Below, one piece after another: positions 12,361 to 21,760 of a stretch of DNA of 64,000 bases (position 1 is its first letter; each line of letters begins with the position of its first letter). The stretch is from contig NZ_JAJLJH010000012.1 of assembly GCF_023231945.1 (NCBI RefSeq), positions 1-64,000 of the forward strand, written 5' to 3'. This DNA is from Scleromatobacter humisilvae. GTDB lineage: Bacteria > Pseudomonadota > Gammaproteobacteria > Burkholderiales > Burkholderiaceae_C. The notes under the pieces were generated by a model. The model had not been told where the DNA came from. It did not search any database and saw only the letters and a program-made list of their open reading frames with translations. Made by a program: the position numbers and the translations under genes.

Positions 12361-13332
12361 TCAGGCGCGGTCTCGCGGCGTGCGGGGGCCGCTGACCTTG
12401 ATGGCCTTGCGCGGCTTCTTCTCGGCCGGCGCCGCGGGCGCGGCCTCGGTGGCGGAGGCGACGAACGCGTCCGTCGCATCGGGCGCGGCCTGGCCGTCCG
12501 CGGCGGGCTTCGTGTCGTCTTCCTTGATCACGCGCGTGTACGGCGTGAGGATGTTGACGAGCTGGCCGTAGACCTTCGGGTTGCCGGCGACGACCTCGCG
12601 CTGGTACAGGAAGTCGGCCTCGCCGCTGAAGTTGCCGATCAGGCCGCCGGCCTCGGTGATGATCAGCGAGGCGGCGGCGATGTCCCACGGGCTCAGGCCG
12701 GTCTCGAAGAAGCCGTCGTAGTAGCCCGCGGCCACGTAGCAGAGATCGAGCGACGCGGCGCCCGGACGGCGCAGGCCGGCGCACTGCTGCGAGATTTCCT
12801 CGAACATCTTCATGTAGCGCTTGAAGTTGTCGCCCTTGCGGAAAGGGAAGCCGGTGCCGATCAGCGAATCGGCCAGGCGCAGGCGCTTGGAGACGCGCAG
12901 CCGCCGGTCGTTGAGGTAGGCACCGCGGCCGCGCGAGGCGTAGAACAGGTCGTTGCGGTTCGGGTCGTAGACCACCGCCTGCTGCACGACGCCGCGCCAG
13001 GCGAGCGCGATCGACACCGCGTAGACCGGGAAGCCGTGGATGAAGTTGGTGGTGCCGTCCAGCGGATCGATGATCCACAGGAACTCGCTGTCCTTGGCGC
13101 CCAGTTCGCGGCCCGACTCCTCGGCGAGGATGCCGTGGCCCGGGTAGGCCGCGAGCAGGGTGTCGACGATGACCGCTTCCGCATGCTTGTCGACCTCGGT
13201 GACGAAATCGTTCACGCCCTTGGTTTCCACCTGCACCTTCTCGATGTCCAGCGAGGCCCGGTTGATGACCGCTCCGGCAGCACGCGCAGCCTTGATGGCA
13301 ATGTTGAGCATCGGGTGGAGGGACTGGGACAT
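12361..13332 (-). CDS. suhB: Inositol-1-monophosphatase family protein SuhB
   Basis: A 323-residue member of the inositol monophosphatase family. Metal-binding motifs include [19 protein letters not shown] and SPWDIAAAS. In proteobacteria SuhB also binds RNA polymerase and NusA in rRNA antitermination complexes. It is about 55 residues longer than the Escherichia coli protein because of an Ala/Lys/Pro-rich tail after the catalytic domain, which ends near residue 270. Start ATG 13332 has GGAAAG just upstream. It is divergent from trmJ, an order conserved in betaproteobacteria. Confidence 0.92.
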   Translation of the reverse strand: MSQSLHPMLNIAIKAARAAGAVINRASLDIEKVQVETKGVNDFVTEVDKHAEAVIVDTLLAAYPGHGILAEESGRELGAKDSEFLWIIDPLDGTTNFIHGFPVYAVSIALAWRGVVQQAVVYDPNRNDLFYASRGRGAYLNDRRLRVSKRLRLADSLIGTGFPFRKGDNFKRYMKMFEEISQQCAGLRRPGAASLDLCYVAAGYYDGFFETGLSPWDIAAASLIITEAGGLIGNFSGEADFLYQREVVAGNPKVYGQLVNILTPYTRVIKEDDTKPAADGQAAPDATDAFVASATEAAPAAPAEKKPRKAIKVSGPRTPRDRA

Positions 13333-13557
13333 GGGGCTTTCCAATGGTTGCAATGCGGCACGCCACACGGCGCGCCGGCAAGGGCTGGGGAAACTGGGCG
13401 ACAGCGACGAAAGAGCGGCGCTTGTCGGCGGGCGGCGGCCTTTGACACTGGTCTTGGGCGGCGCACGCGCGACAATGCGGGGAATCCCTATTCTACCCGG
13501 CCCGGCCGCGCGAAGTCACGTGCGACCCCGCGCGGGCCGCACGGAGCGCTGCAGTTC

Positions 13558-14286
13558 TTGACCGATTCGACGCGATTCATCCTCGTGGACACCAGCCATC
13601 CCGGCAACGTCGGCGCCGCCGCGCGGGCGATGAAGGTGATGGGCTTCCGCGACCTGGTGCTGGTGACGCCGCGCTTTGCCGACGTGCTGACGCATCCCGA
13701 GGCGATCGCGTTCGCGTCGGGCGCCACCGACATCCTGGAGCGCGCCCGCATCGTCGCCACGCTGGACGAGGCGCTGGACGGCACCACCTTCGCCTGCGCC
13801 ACGGCGATGACGCCGCGCGACTTCGGCCCGCCCACGCGCGCGCCGCGCGAGGCCTTCGCCGAACTGGCGCACGGCGACCACCGCGTGGCCTTCGTGTTCG
13901 GCGGCGAGCGCTTCGGCCTGTCCAACGACCACGTCTACGCCTGCCACCTGTGCATCAGCATCCCGACGCAGCCCGAGTACGGCTCGCTCAACCTCGCGCA
14001 GGCGGTGCAGCTGCTGTCCTACGACTGGCGCCAGGCGCTCGGCGGATTTCCGGTGGTCGAGCGCACGCAGGCGCCGCGCGAGGCCGACGCCACCGCCGTG
14101 CGCGGCCTGCTGGCGCACTGGCGAGAGATGCTGGTGGAGATCGAGTTCCTCGATCCGGCCGTGCCGCGCAAGCTGATGGCGCGCCTGCACCAGCTCGTCA
14201 ACCGGGCGCGCGTGACGACGGAGGAAGTGCACATCCTGCGCGGCATCGCGCGCCAGGTGCGCAAGCAGCGCGGCGACCGACGCTGA
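13558..14286 (+). CDS. trmJ: tRNA (cytidine/uridine-2'-O-)-methyltransferase TrmJ
   Basis: A SPOUT-class methyltransferase of about 242 residues. The N-terminal ETSHPGN-like segment appears here as VDTSHPGNVGAAARAMK. The SAM-binding knot shows VFGGERFGLSN and IPTQPEYGSLNLAQAVQ. TrmJ methylates the ribose at position 32 of several tRNAs. No ATG precedes the conserved region; TTG at 13558 is preceded by GGAG 11 bases upstream and is the best start. It is divergent from suhB. Its stop directly abuts the stop of the convergent acyltransferase. Confidence 0.9.
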   Translation: MTDSTRFILVDTSHPGNVGAAARAMKVMGFRDLVLVTPRFADVLTHPEAIAFASGATDILERARIVATLDEALDGTTFACATAMTPRDFGPPTRAPREAFAELAHGDHRVAFVFGGERFGLSNDHVYACHLCISIPTQPEYGSLNLAQAVQLLSYDWRQALGGFPVVERTQAPREADATAVRGLLAHWREMLVEIEFLDPAVPRKLMARLHQLVNRARVTTEEVHILRGIARQVRKQRGDRR

Positions 14287-15546
14287 TCAGGCCTTCCCGG
14301 CCCGCGAGGCGGCCACGGGCAGCCCGAAGTTGCCGCGCAGCCGGGCCACGCCCTTGCGCAGCGTCGCGACGACCACCGGCACCGCGCGCATCGGCGGCGA
14401 CTCGATCCAGCGCTGGCTCGCCCAGGCCAGCGTGAGCACCACCGGGGTGATCGCGGCGATGATGCCGATGTACTCGAGCGTGGTCAGCTGCGCCGCCCGC
14501 TCGGCGCCGATCACCAGCATGAACAGCGTGTAGAGCACGATGCCGTGCAGCAGGTACAGGCTGTAGGCCCAGTTGCCGAGCGCCTGCGGGGCGCGCCAGC
14601 TCAGGATGCCGAACAGGTCGTTGTCGGCCGCCACCACCGCCATCGCGAAGGCCAGCAGCAGCATCGGCACGATGGCGTGGGCGGTCGGGAACAGGAAGAT
14701 CACGGCCGTCATCGCCGCCATGGCGACGGCGGCGCTGGCGCGGGTGCGAAGCACCTGCACGACGCGCGGGATGCGCACGAGCATCGCCACGGCCATGCCG
14801 CCGACGAAGGGCAGGCACAGAATCGGATCGGGCGCCCACGCGGCCAACCAGATGGCGGCGGCCAGGCCCAGCGCCAGCGTCGTCGCCGGCATCCTGACGC
14901 GCAGCGGCAGCGCCAGCAGCGGCAGCAGCATGTAGAACGTGATCTCGTAGGGCAGCGTCCAGGTGACGGCGGCGGTGACGAGCGGGGTATTGAAATAGGC
15001 ATCGATGGCCGGCATGCCCAGCATCGAGAAGCCCATCCAGACCGCGACCGAGCTGAAGATGTCCGTCCACGAACGGAAGGCCAGGCCCGTGCCGGCCTGG
15101 TCGACGTGGTGCAGCGTGGCCCAGGTCACCGCGGCGATCATCAGGCACATCGCGAACCAGTAGGCCGGGCCGAGCCGCAGCAGGCGCGAGACGTACAGCT
15201 TGAGCCAGTCGAGGTTGCGCCCGCGCGAGTCGATCAGGCGGCCGTAGAACAGCGTGGTCGTCAGCATGAAGAACAGCACGACGCGGCTCTCGCCGAACTG
15301 GCGGAATCCTTCGGAGTCGCGCCAGCCCAGGCCGTGCGCGTAGTGGCTCCAGATGAAGGAGTGATGCATGAACACGCCGAACGCCAGCAGGCCGCGGAAA
15401 CCCGTCATCGCGTTCTGGCGCGATGACGATGGCGATGGCGATGGCGACGGCGCCGCGGCCTTCGGCGGCATGAAGCGGGCGATCAGCGCCGCGACGATGG
15501 CGGCGGAAATCGTTCCGCCGACCAGGATCTCACTTGTGGACAACAC
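14287..15546 (-). CDS. Acyltransferase family 3 (OafA/YrhL-type) membrane protein
   Basis: A protein of about 419 residues with about ten membrane segments. It has the family's early motif FRGLLAFGVFMHHSF, where His is expected to be catalytic. Such enzymes acylate surface sugars or peptidoglycan from inside the membrane. A (Ser-Pro)n linker encoded by a GATGGC-type hexamer repeat (around 15421-15455) joins a first TM helix to the acyltransferase core. The start is GTG 15546 or TTG 15543, both close behind GGGAGG at 15551-15556. It interrupts the otherwise usual trmJ-cysE order and is followed by T-rich upstream DNA, which suggests later insertion. Confidence 0.85.
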   Translation of the reverse strand: MLSTSEILVGGTISAAIVAALIARFMPPKAAAPSPSPSPSSSRQNAMTGFRGLLAFGVFMHHSFIWSHYAHGLGWRDSEGFRQFGESRVVLFFMLTTTLFYGRLIDSRGRNLDWLKLYVSRLLRLGPAYWFAMCLMIAAVTWATLHHVDQAGTGLAFRSWTDIFSSVAVWMGFSMLGMPAIDAYFNTPLVTAAVTWTLPYEITFYMLLPLLALPLRVRMPATTLALGLAAAIWLAAWAPDPILCLPFVGGMAVAMLVRIPRVVQVLRTRASAAVAMAAMTAVIFLFPTAHAIVPMLLLAFAMAVVAADNDLFGILSWRAPQALGNWAYSLYLLHGIVLYTLFMLVIGAERAAQLTTLEYIGIIAAITPVVLTLAWASQRWIESPPMRAVPVVVATLRKGVARLRGNFGLPVAASRAGKA

Positions 15547-15828
15547 GGTTCCTCCCTGGCTGGGGGCGCCTTCTGTGAGACTTCCTCCCAGCATCCAATT
15601 TCGTGTCCGATTTGGCTTCTTTTTCTTCTTTTGATGACTGGCCTCGATTAGACATGAGGCCGCCGTGTTATTGGTGGCAAATTTTGGGGAGGTTGTTCGG
15701 TGCGCGCCATTGACGAGGCGCGGACGGCGTGGCAAGACACGTCGGCGAGCAGGCGTTTCGGCGCGCCGGCGGCGGCCCGGCGAGGCTGCCGCTAAACTCG
15801 CCCGTTCCCCTGCAACGAGCACCCGTCC

Positions 15829-16605
15829 ATGTTCTCCCGCTTGCGCGAAGACATCACCTGCATCCTCGAGCGCGACCCTGCCGCGCGCTCGCGCCTGGAG
15901 GTGCTGCTTTGTTACCCGGGGCTGCATGCGCTGGTCTGGCACCGGCGCGCGAAGTGGTTCTGGTCGCACGGCATGCACGTGGCGGGCCGCTTCATGTCGC
16001 AGGTCGGACGCTTCTTCACGGGCATCGAGATCCATCCCGGCGCCACCATCGGCCGCCGCGTCTTCATCGATCACGGGATGGGCGTGGTGATCGGCGAGAT
16101 GGCCGAGATCCACGACGACTGCACGATCTACCAGGGCGTCACGCTGGGCGGCACGTCGCTGGTCAAGGGCGCGAAGCGCCATCCGACGCTGGAGGCCGGC
16201 GTGATCGTCGGCGCCAACGCCAGCGTGCTGGGCGGCTTCACCGTCGGGGCCGGCGCGCGCGTGGGCTCGGGCGCGGTCGTCACGCGTCCCGTGCCGCCGG
16301 GCGCTACGGCGGTCGGCAACCCGGCGCGCATCATCGCGGCGGCGACGGACGCCGCGCGCGAGGCCACGGCCGCGCGCCTGGGCTTCTCGGCCTACGGCGT
16401 GACGCAGGGCGACGACCCGGTGGCGCTGGCGATGAAGGGCCTGATCGACAACGCCGCCGCGCACGAACACCAGATCGCGCTGCTGTGGTGCGCGCTCGAA
16501 CGCGTGCTGGCGGAAGGCGTCGTCAAGGCGAAGGACTGCGTGCCGTCCGACGCGCAGACCGCGGAGAACTTCGACGCCGAGAGCCTCAGCCGGCTGGTGA
16601 AGTGA
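15829..16605 (+). CDS. cysE: Serine O-acetyltransferase
   Basis: A 258-residue left-handed beta-helix (hexapeptide repeat) acetyltransferase. It makes O-acetylserine from serine and acetyl-CoA, the first step of cysteine synthesis. The catalytic Asp81-His82 pair lies in [12 protein letters not shown], followed by [10 protein letters not shown] and repeated G-x-x-A-x-V turns. The C-terminal segment after residue 165 is long and lacks the short tail of the Escherichia coli enzyme. The next gene starts in the last base of its stop codon, so the two form an operon. Confidence 0.94.
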   Translation: MFSRLREDITCILERDPAARSRLEVLLCYPGLHALVWHRRAKWFWSHGMHVAGRFMSQVGRFFTGIEIHPGATIGRRVFIDHGMGVVIGEMAEIHDDCTIYQGVTLGGTSLVKGAKRHPTLEAGVIVGANASVLGGFTVGAGARVGSGAVVTRPVPPGATAVGNPARIIAAATDAAREATAARLGFSAYGVTQGDDPVALAMKGLIDNAAAHEHQIALLWCALERVLAEGVVKAKDCVPSDAQTAENFDAESLSRLVK

Positions 16606-17234
16606 TGCGCTGCGAGATCGATCACCTGGTCGTCGCCGCGCCGACGCTGGCCAGCGGTGCCGAGTGGATCGAACGCGCGCTGGGCGTCGCGCCGGGGCCC
16701 GGCGGCGCGCACCCGCGCATGGGCACGCACAACCTGCTGCTGCGCCTGGGCGAGTCCGCGTTCCTCGAGGTGCTGGCCATCGATCCGGACGCGGCGCGCC
16801 CGGCGCGTCCGCGCTGGTTCGGGCTCGACGACCTGGGCCCGGACGACGCCCCGCGCCTGGCCGCCTGGGTCGCGCGCACCGACGACATCCACGCCTGTCC
16901 CCCCGACCTGCTGGCCTTGCTCGGGCCGATCGAGAGCATGACGCGCGGCCCGCGCGAATGGCTGATCACGATCCCGCCCGATGGCGGCCTGGCGATGGGC
17001 GGCGCGCTGCCGGCGCTGATCGAGTGGCAGTCGCCGCGCGCGCCCGCGGGCGCGGGCCTGCCTGACGTCGGCTGCGCGCTCGCCGGCCTGGGCCTGCGCC
17101 ATCCGCAGTGCGGCCGCCTGAACGAGCTGCTCGGGCTGGCCGGGCTCGTCGACACGGTGGCGATCGGCGCCGGCACGCCGGGCCTGTGGGCGGACATCGC
17201 CACGCCCGGCGGCCTGCGCCGGCTCGGGCCCTGA
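16605..17234 (+). CDS. VOC/glyoxalase-like domain protein
   Basis: A 209-residue protein beginning [15 protein letters not shown], the usual entry of a glyoxalase-like (Glyoxalase_3 type) VOC domain. MGTHNLLLRLG and FLEVLAIDP follow. It overlaps the cysE stop as TGATG, so it is translationally coupled to it. A second half-domain covers residues 110-209. Metal ligands cannot be assigned with confidence and the substrate is unknown. It is convergent with the LysM-FecR gene. Confidence 0.78.
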   Translation: MRCEIDHLVVAAPTLASGAEWIERALGVAPGPGGAHPRMGTHNLLLRLGESAFLEVLAIDPDAARPARPRWFGLDDLGPDDAPRLAAWVARTDDIHACPPDLLALLGPIESMTRGPREWLITIPPDGGLAMGGALPALIEWQSPRAPAGAGLPDVGCALAGLGLRHPQCGRLNELLGLAGLVDTVAIGAGTPGLWADIATPGGLRRLGP

Positions 17235-17237
17235 GGC

Positions 17238-18941
17238 CTACTTCGCCAGCGCGTCCGGCAGCAGGGCGCGCCAGGCCTTGTGCCAGTTGCTCTCGACGTC
17301 GATCCGGACCGTGCCGCTCCAAGCCGTGTGGAAGCCGTCCGGCTCGACGAAGCGGTAGTGCGCGTAGTAAGTGCCGGCGGATGGCCGGGTCAGCTTGCCG
17401 CCGGGGGCGCCGAAATCGCCGCGCGCGACGATCTGCCTGAACTCGGGATCGCTCGCCAGTTCCACTTCGGCGCGGTCGTCCGGGTTGCCGCCCCAGCTCA
17501 GCTCGATGCCGGAGCCATCGGGGCTGACGCGGCCCATGGGCGCGCGCGGCGTGGGCCGCAGGATCAGCGCCTGCGCCTCGCCCCAGGCGCCGCGGCGGCC
17601 CGTGGCGTCGACGCTCACGACGCGCCACCAGTAGACACCGTCGGCCGCGCCGAAGTCGGAGTCGACCGGGTGGAACACGATCGTCTCGCCGTGCACGTGC
17701 TCGTCTCGCAGCGCGATCTGCGTGAACTGCGCGTCGCGCGCCACTTCGACGACGTAGCTGGCGGCGTCGGGGTTGTGGGTCCAGTGCAGCGTGACGTCGC
17801 CGACCGGGCGCTTCGCGTTGGCCGGCGGGTCGACCAGGAAGGGCGACTCGGGCCGCGCGTTGAGCGTGAACTCGCGCACCGCGTCCACGCCTTCGAGGCC
17901 CTCGGGGCTGATGGCGCGGGCGCGCAGGTGCCACGTGCCGTCGGCCAGGCGCGGCAGGCGCACGTCGTCGCCCGCGTTGACGTGCAGGTCGAGCTGGATG
18001 TGGTCGAAGGCGGCGTCGTCGGCGATCTGCACGCGCAGCGGCAGCGTGCCGGGGATGTGCAGGCGGATCGGCAGGTGGTCGAACGAGGCGGGCACGCCGG
18101 CCAGGTCGGGCGCGGGCGGCAGCGGCAGCACGACCGGCTTCCTTCCCGGCTCCAGCGGCGCGCCGAACCCGGCCGGCACGTCGGCGGATTGCGCGGCGGC
18201 CGGGCCGACCTGCGCATGCACCTTGCCTTCGAGCACTTCGGTGGCCGAGGCGTAGACCGCGCTCGCGGCGGCCGTCGCCGGCGTGACGTCGTTGCGCACG
18301 CGATAGACCGTGCCGCGCACGCCGATCACGGCCGTCGGCGTGCTGACCTCGAGCGGTCGCGCGCGCAGCACCTTGCTCGCGAAGACCTCGACGGTGCCGC
18401 TCAGCAGGCGCAGCGACGCGGCGACGAGGCCGTCGTCGATCGCGGCCGCCGTCGCCTTGACCTGGAAGCGCCGCTGTTCGTCGAGCCGGCCCTCGGTGTC
18501 GGGCGCGAGCTTCACGTGCGATCCGTCGGCGAGCTGGACGACGGCGCTGCTGGCGTCGCCGGTCCGGATGGAGTCGCCGACGTCGAGCGTGGCGCCGGCC
18601 GCGGCCGGCTTGCCGCCGATGCGCACGTCGCCGAAGGCGCTCAGCAGCTGCGCCGGCACGACCTTGCTGTGCAGGTAGCGCGACGGCACCTGCAGCACCT
18701 GGCCGGGATTGATGCGGTTCGAGTCGGGCAGGTGGTTGATCCGCGCGACTTCCTTCCACGCGCCCGGCGCCGCGAAGAGCGTGCGGTTCAGTCCGATCAG
18801 CGTGTCGTGCGACGTGACCGTGTACGGCACCAGCAGGTCGTCGGACCCGGCCGGCGCCGCGAAGGCGGCGGGCAGGCCCAGGGCCAGCGAGAGGGCGAGC
18901 CGGGCGGGGCGCGGGATCGATCGACGGGACGTCAGCAGCAT
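17238..18941 (-). CDS. Exported LysM and FecR domain protein
   Basis: A 567-residue protein with a cleavable signal peptide (cleavage expected after AAFA, near residue 29). A LysM domain around residues 36-84 (YTVTSHDTLIGL ... NPGQVLQVP) follows, then a FecR domain (about 95-200) containing GDSIRTGDASSAVVQLADGS and TPTAVIGVRGT. The remainder is built of fibronectin-like beta repeats with W-x-x-N-P-D-A-A-S-Y. It probably sits in the periplasm and binds peptidoglycan. FecR domains outside iron operons often accompany sensor or scaffold roles; no sigma/anti-sigma partner is adjacent. Start ATG 18941 gives the cleanest signal peptide. Confidence 0.8.
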   Translation of the reverse strand: MLLTSRRSIPRPARLALSLALGLPAAFAAPAGSDDLLVPYTVTSHDTLIGLNRTLFAAPGAWKEVARINHLPDSNRINPGQVLQVPSRYLHSKVVPAQLLSAFGDVRIGGKPAAAGATLDVGDSIRTGDASSAVVQLADGSHVKLAPDTEGRLDEQRRFQVKATAAAIDDGLVAASLRLLSGTVEVFASKVLRARPLEVSTPTAVIGVRGTVYRVRNDVTPATAAASAVYASATEVLEGKVHAQVGPAAAQSADVPAGFGAPLEPGRKPVVLPLPPAPDLAGVPASFDHLPIRLHIPGTLPLRVQIADDAAFDHIQLDLHVNAGDDVRLPRLADGTWHLRARAISPEGLEGVDAVREFTLNARPESPFLVDPPANAKRPVGDVTLHWTHNPDAASYVVEVARDAQFTQIALRDEHVHGETIVFHPVDSDFGAADGVYWWRVVSVDATGRRGAWGEAQALILRPTPRAPMGRVSPDGSGIELSWGGNPDDRAEVELASDPEFRQIVARGDFGAPGGKLTRPSAGTYYAHYRFVEPDGFHTAWSGTVRIDVESNWHKAWRALLPDALAK

Positions 18942-18972
18942 GGGCACCGGAAGCGAGGCGTGGAGCGGCGGG

Positions 18973-19584
18973 TCAAGCGGCGCCGGGGGCGGCACGTTGA
19001 GCGGATTTCGGGCGGAACGCCTTGCACAGGGCGGGATCGGTCTCGATGTACGGGCCGCCGATCAGGTCGATGCAGTAGGGCACCGCGGCGAAGATGCCGG
19101 GCACCGGAGGCGTCATGTCGGGCAGGCCCTGCAACGTCTCGGCGATGGCTTTCGGTTGACCGGGCAGGTTCAGGATCAGCGCGCGGCCGCGGATCACGCC
19201 GACCTGGCGAGACAGGATCGCCGTCGGCACGAAGCGCAGGCTGATCTGGCGCATCTGCTCGCCGAAGCCGGGCATCTCGCGGTCGGCGATGGCCAGCGTG
19301 GCCTCGGGCGTGACGTCGCGCGGCGCCGGGCCGGTGCCGCCGGTGGTCAGCACGAGATCGCAGCGCGCGTCGTCGACCAGCGCTCGCAGCGTGGCGCTGA
19401 TGGTGGGGGCGTCGTCGGCGATCAGGCGCTCCTCGAACGCGATCGGGTTGCGGACGGCGCGCGAGAGCCAGTCGCGCAGCGACGGCAGCCCCTTGTCCTC
19501 GTAGACGCCCGCCGACGCGCGATCGCTGATCGAGACGAGCCCGATGCGCACGGCGTCCAGCATCGGGGCCACCGGCTCAGTCAT
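18973..19584 (-). CDS. mogA: Molybdopterin adenylyltransferase MogA
   Basis: A 203-residue MoCF-biosynthesis domain protein. It shows LVSISDRASAGVYEDKG at the start, the substrate-binding TTGGTGPAPRDVTPEAT loop and a later LNLPGQPKA motif. MogA adenylylates molybdopterin before molybdenum insertion. It overlaps the upstream yjgA gene by eight bases, so the two are co-translated. No other molybdenum cofactor gene is in the window. The C-terminal dozen residues are a basic, family-variable tail. Confidence 0.92.
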   Translation of the reverse strand: MTEPVAPMLDAVRIGLVSISDRASAGVYEDKGLPSLRDWLSRAVRNPIAFEERLIADDAPTISATLRALVDDARCDLVLTTGGTGPAPRDVTPEATLAIADREMPGFGEQMRQISLRFVPTAILSRQVGVIRGRALILNLPGQPKAIAETLQGLPDMTPPVPGIFAAVPYCIDLIGGPYIETDPALCKAFRPKSAQRAAPGAA

Positions 19585-20218
19585 CGTGCGGCAGCTCGGA
19601 CTCGGACGCGGACGCCTCGTCGTCGTCCGACCCGGAGGCCGCGTGCATCTGCTCCTTGACCAGCTTGAACAGGTCGCGGTACGCGCGGCCGCGGCGTTCG
19701 CCCGGCTCGAGCTTTTCCTTGCGCGCAGCGCGCACGAGGCTGCGCAGCTGCTGCACGTCGGTCTCGGGATATTCCGTGACCCAGCTGGCGAGCGCGTCGT
19801 CGCCGGCCAACAGCTGGTCGCGCCAGTATTCGGCCTGGTGCAGCGCGAGCGTGTCGGTGGCGCTGCCGACGCGGAACGAGGCCACCGCTTCGCGCAGCGG
19901 CTCGGGGTTCTCGTGCTTCATCAGCTTGCCGATGTACTGGATCTGGCGCCGCTTGCCCTCGAAGGAGCGGGTGCGGCGCAGTTCGTCGATGGCATCGCGC
20001 AGGCGCTCGTCGAGCTTGAGCTTGTCCAGGCGATCGACCGGCAGCGAGGCGACGGCCTCGCCGAGCTCCTGCAAGTCCTGCATCTGCTTCTTGAGCTCGT
20101 TGCGGCTCGGGGCGAGGCCGTCGATGGCCGCCTGGCGCTTGCTGAGCGGCAGGTCGTCCATCTCGGGATCGATCTCCGGCGCCTGCCGGTTGGAGGCGTG
20201 CTTGGGCTCACGGGGCAT
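19577..20218 (-). CDS. yjgA: Ribosome biogenesis factor YjgA (DarP)
   Basis: A 213-residue helical, highly charged protein of the YjgA/DarP family with PLSKRQAAIDGLA and RRQIQYIGKLMK motifs. The family helps assembly of the 50S subunit. Start ATG 20218 (MPREPKHASN) fits the family; the open frame upstream is unrelated. It is divergent from pmbA with about 110 bases between them, a neighbourhood widely conserved in proteobacteria. The C-terminus ends in an acidic Asp/Ser/Glu-rich tail. Confidence 0.92.
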   Translation of the reverse strand: MPREPKHASNRQAPEIDPEMDDLPLSKRQAAIDGLAPSRNELKKQMQDLQELGEAVASLPVDRLDKLKLDERLRDAIDELRRTRSFEGKRRQIQYIGKLMKHENPEPLREAVASFRVGSATDTLALHQAEYWRDQLLAGDDALASWVTEYPETDVQQLRSLVRAARKEKLEPGERRGRAYRDLFKLVKEQMHAASGSDDDEASASESELPHDD

Positions 20219-20328
20219 GGTACGGGGGACTCTCTCGGGATCGCTATGATTGCCCGGATTGTCCTGCAATTGACGCGCTTGGCCAGTATCGGGATGCGCG
20301 CCGCCACAACACAAAACAAGGAAATCCG

Positions 20329-21699
20329 ATGGCCGTCACGAATAACCAGGGTTTTGCCTTCAAGCCGGAGCAGTTCCAGCAGATCATCGAGGACGTCCTG
20401 AAGATCGCGAAGGGGGCCGGCGCCAGCGACGCCGCGGCCGAGGTCTCGGAAGGCAGCGGGTTGTCGGTGTCGGTGCGCAAGGGCGAGGTCGAGAACGTCG
20501 AGCGCAACCGCGACAAGTCTGTGGGCGTGGCGATCTACATCGGCAAGCGGCGCGGCAACGCGAGCACGTCCGACTTCTCGACCAGGGCGCTGGAGCAGAC
20601 CGTTCGCGCAGCCTACGACATCGCGCGCTTCACCGCCGAGGATCCGGCCGCCGGCCTGCCCGACGCCGAGGATCTCGCCACGCCGGCCGAGGCCGCGATG
20701 AACCTCGACCTGTTCCACCCGTGGGACGTCGACGTCGCGCGCGCCACCGAGCTGTCCAAGCGCTGCGAGGACGCCGCCTTCGCGACCGACAAGCGCATCA
20801 CCAACTCGGAAGGCGCCGGCGTGTCGGCGCAGCAGTCGCATTTCTGGACCGGCAACACGCGCGGCTTTCGCGGCGGCTACGCGAGCTCGCGCCATTCGCT
20901 GTCGGTCGCGCCGATCGCCGGCAAGGGCGGCGGCATGCAGCGCGACCACTGGTACACGTCGATGCGCGACGCCAACGACATGTCCGCGCCCGAGGCCGTC
21001 GGCCGCTATGCCGCGGAGCGCGCGCTGTCGCGCCTGAAGTCGCGCAAGGTCGCCACCTGCGAGGTGCCGATCCTGTTCGAATCCAGCCTGGCAGCGGGCC
21101 TGCTGGGCGCGTTCGTGCAGGGCGTCAGCGGCGGCGCGCTGTATCGCAAGGCCAGCTTCCTGCAGGACAGCCTGGGCACCGCGGTGTTCCCGAAGGACAT
21201 CGACATCTTCGAGTTCCCGCACGAGGCCAAGGGCAAGGGCAGCGCGCCGTTCGACGACGAGGGCGTGCGCACGAAGGCGCGCGACGTCGTCAGCGCCGGC
21301 GAGGTGCAGGGCTACTTCCTCTCGAGCTATTCGGCGCGCAAGCTGGGCATGAAGACGACCGGCCATGCCGGCGGCTCGCAGAACCTGCGCATGACGCATC
21401 GCCGCACGCAGCCGGGCGACGACCTGCCCGCGATGCTGCGCAAGCTCGATCGCGGCCTGTTCGTCATCGAGCTGATGGGGCAGGGCGTCAACTACGTCAC
21501 CGGCGACTACTCGCGCGGCGCCGCGGGCTTCTGGGTCGAGAACGGCCGTATCGTGCATCCGGTCGAGGAAGTCACGATCGCGGGCCACCTGCGCACGATG
21601 CTGATGGGCATTCAGGCGATCGGCGCCGACACCTACAACTACGGCGCGAAGACCGTGGGCTCGGTGCTGCTGTCGCCGATGAAGGTCGCGGGCTCCTGA
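20329..21699 (+). CDS. pmbA: Metalloprotease PmbA (TldE)
   Basis: A 456-residue PmbA/TldE subunit. It works with TldD as a zinc protease that trims small peptides such as microcin precursors and the CcdA antitoxin. The length and the conserved N-terminal EVSEGSGLSVSVRKGEVE and C-terminal LMGQGVNYVTGDYSRGAAG blocks fit PmbA. TldD, which supplies the metal site, is not in this window. A strong intrinsic terminator follows the stop. Confidence 0.94.
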   Translation: MAVTNNQGFAFKPEQFQQIIEDVLKIAKGAGASDAAAEVSEGSGLSVSVRKGEVENVERNRDKSVGVAIYIGKRRGNASTSDFSTRALEQTVRAAYDIARFTAEDPAAGLPDAEDLATPAEAAMNLDLFHPWDVDVARATELSKRCEDAAFATDKRITNSEGAGVSAQQSHFWTGNTRGFRGGYASSRHSLSVAPIAGKGGGMQRDHWYTSMRDANDMSAPEAVGRYAAERALSRLKSRKVATCEVPILFESSLAAGLLGAFVQGVSGGALYRKASFLQDSLGTAVFPKDIDIFEFPHEAKGKGSAPFDDEGVRTKARDVVSAGEVQGYFLSSYSARKLGMKTTGHAGGSQNLRMTHRRTQPGDDLPAMLRKLDRGLFVIELMGQGVNYVTGDYSRGAAGFWVENGRIVHPVEEVTIAGHLRTMLMGIQAIGADTYNYGAKTVGSVLLSPMKVAGS

Positions 21700-21718
21700 A
21701 ACCCATCGATCGCGTGCG

Positions 21719-21747
21719 GGCCCCGTTCGCGGGGCCTTTCCTTTTTT
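21719..21747 (+). terminator. Rho-independent terminator of pmbA
   Basis: A 7-bp GC stem GGCCCCG/CGGGGCC closes a TTCG tetraloop (21719-21736) and is followed by a T-rich run TTTCCTTTTTT. It lies 19 bases after the pmbA stop. The next gene's frame opens inside the T-run. Confidence 0.9.
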
Positions 21748-21760
21748 GAATGGAACGGTC

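Noticed and set aside
15421-15455. Short hexamer repeat (GATGGC type), considered as a CRISPR or phase-variable tract
   Set aside because: It only encodes a Ser-Pro linker inside the acyltransferase gene; repeats are in frame and too few to act as an array.
21746-21760. TTG at 21746 as start of the antiporter
   Set aside because: It lies inside the terminator's T-run and has no ribosome binding site; TTG at 21761 is better placed.
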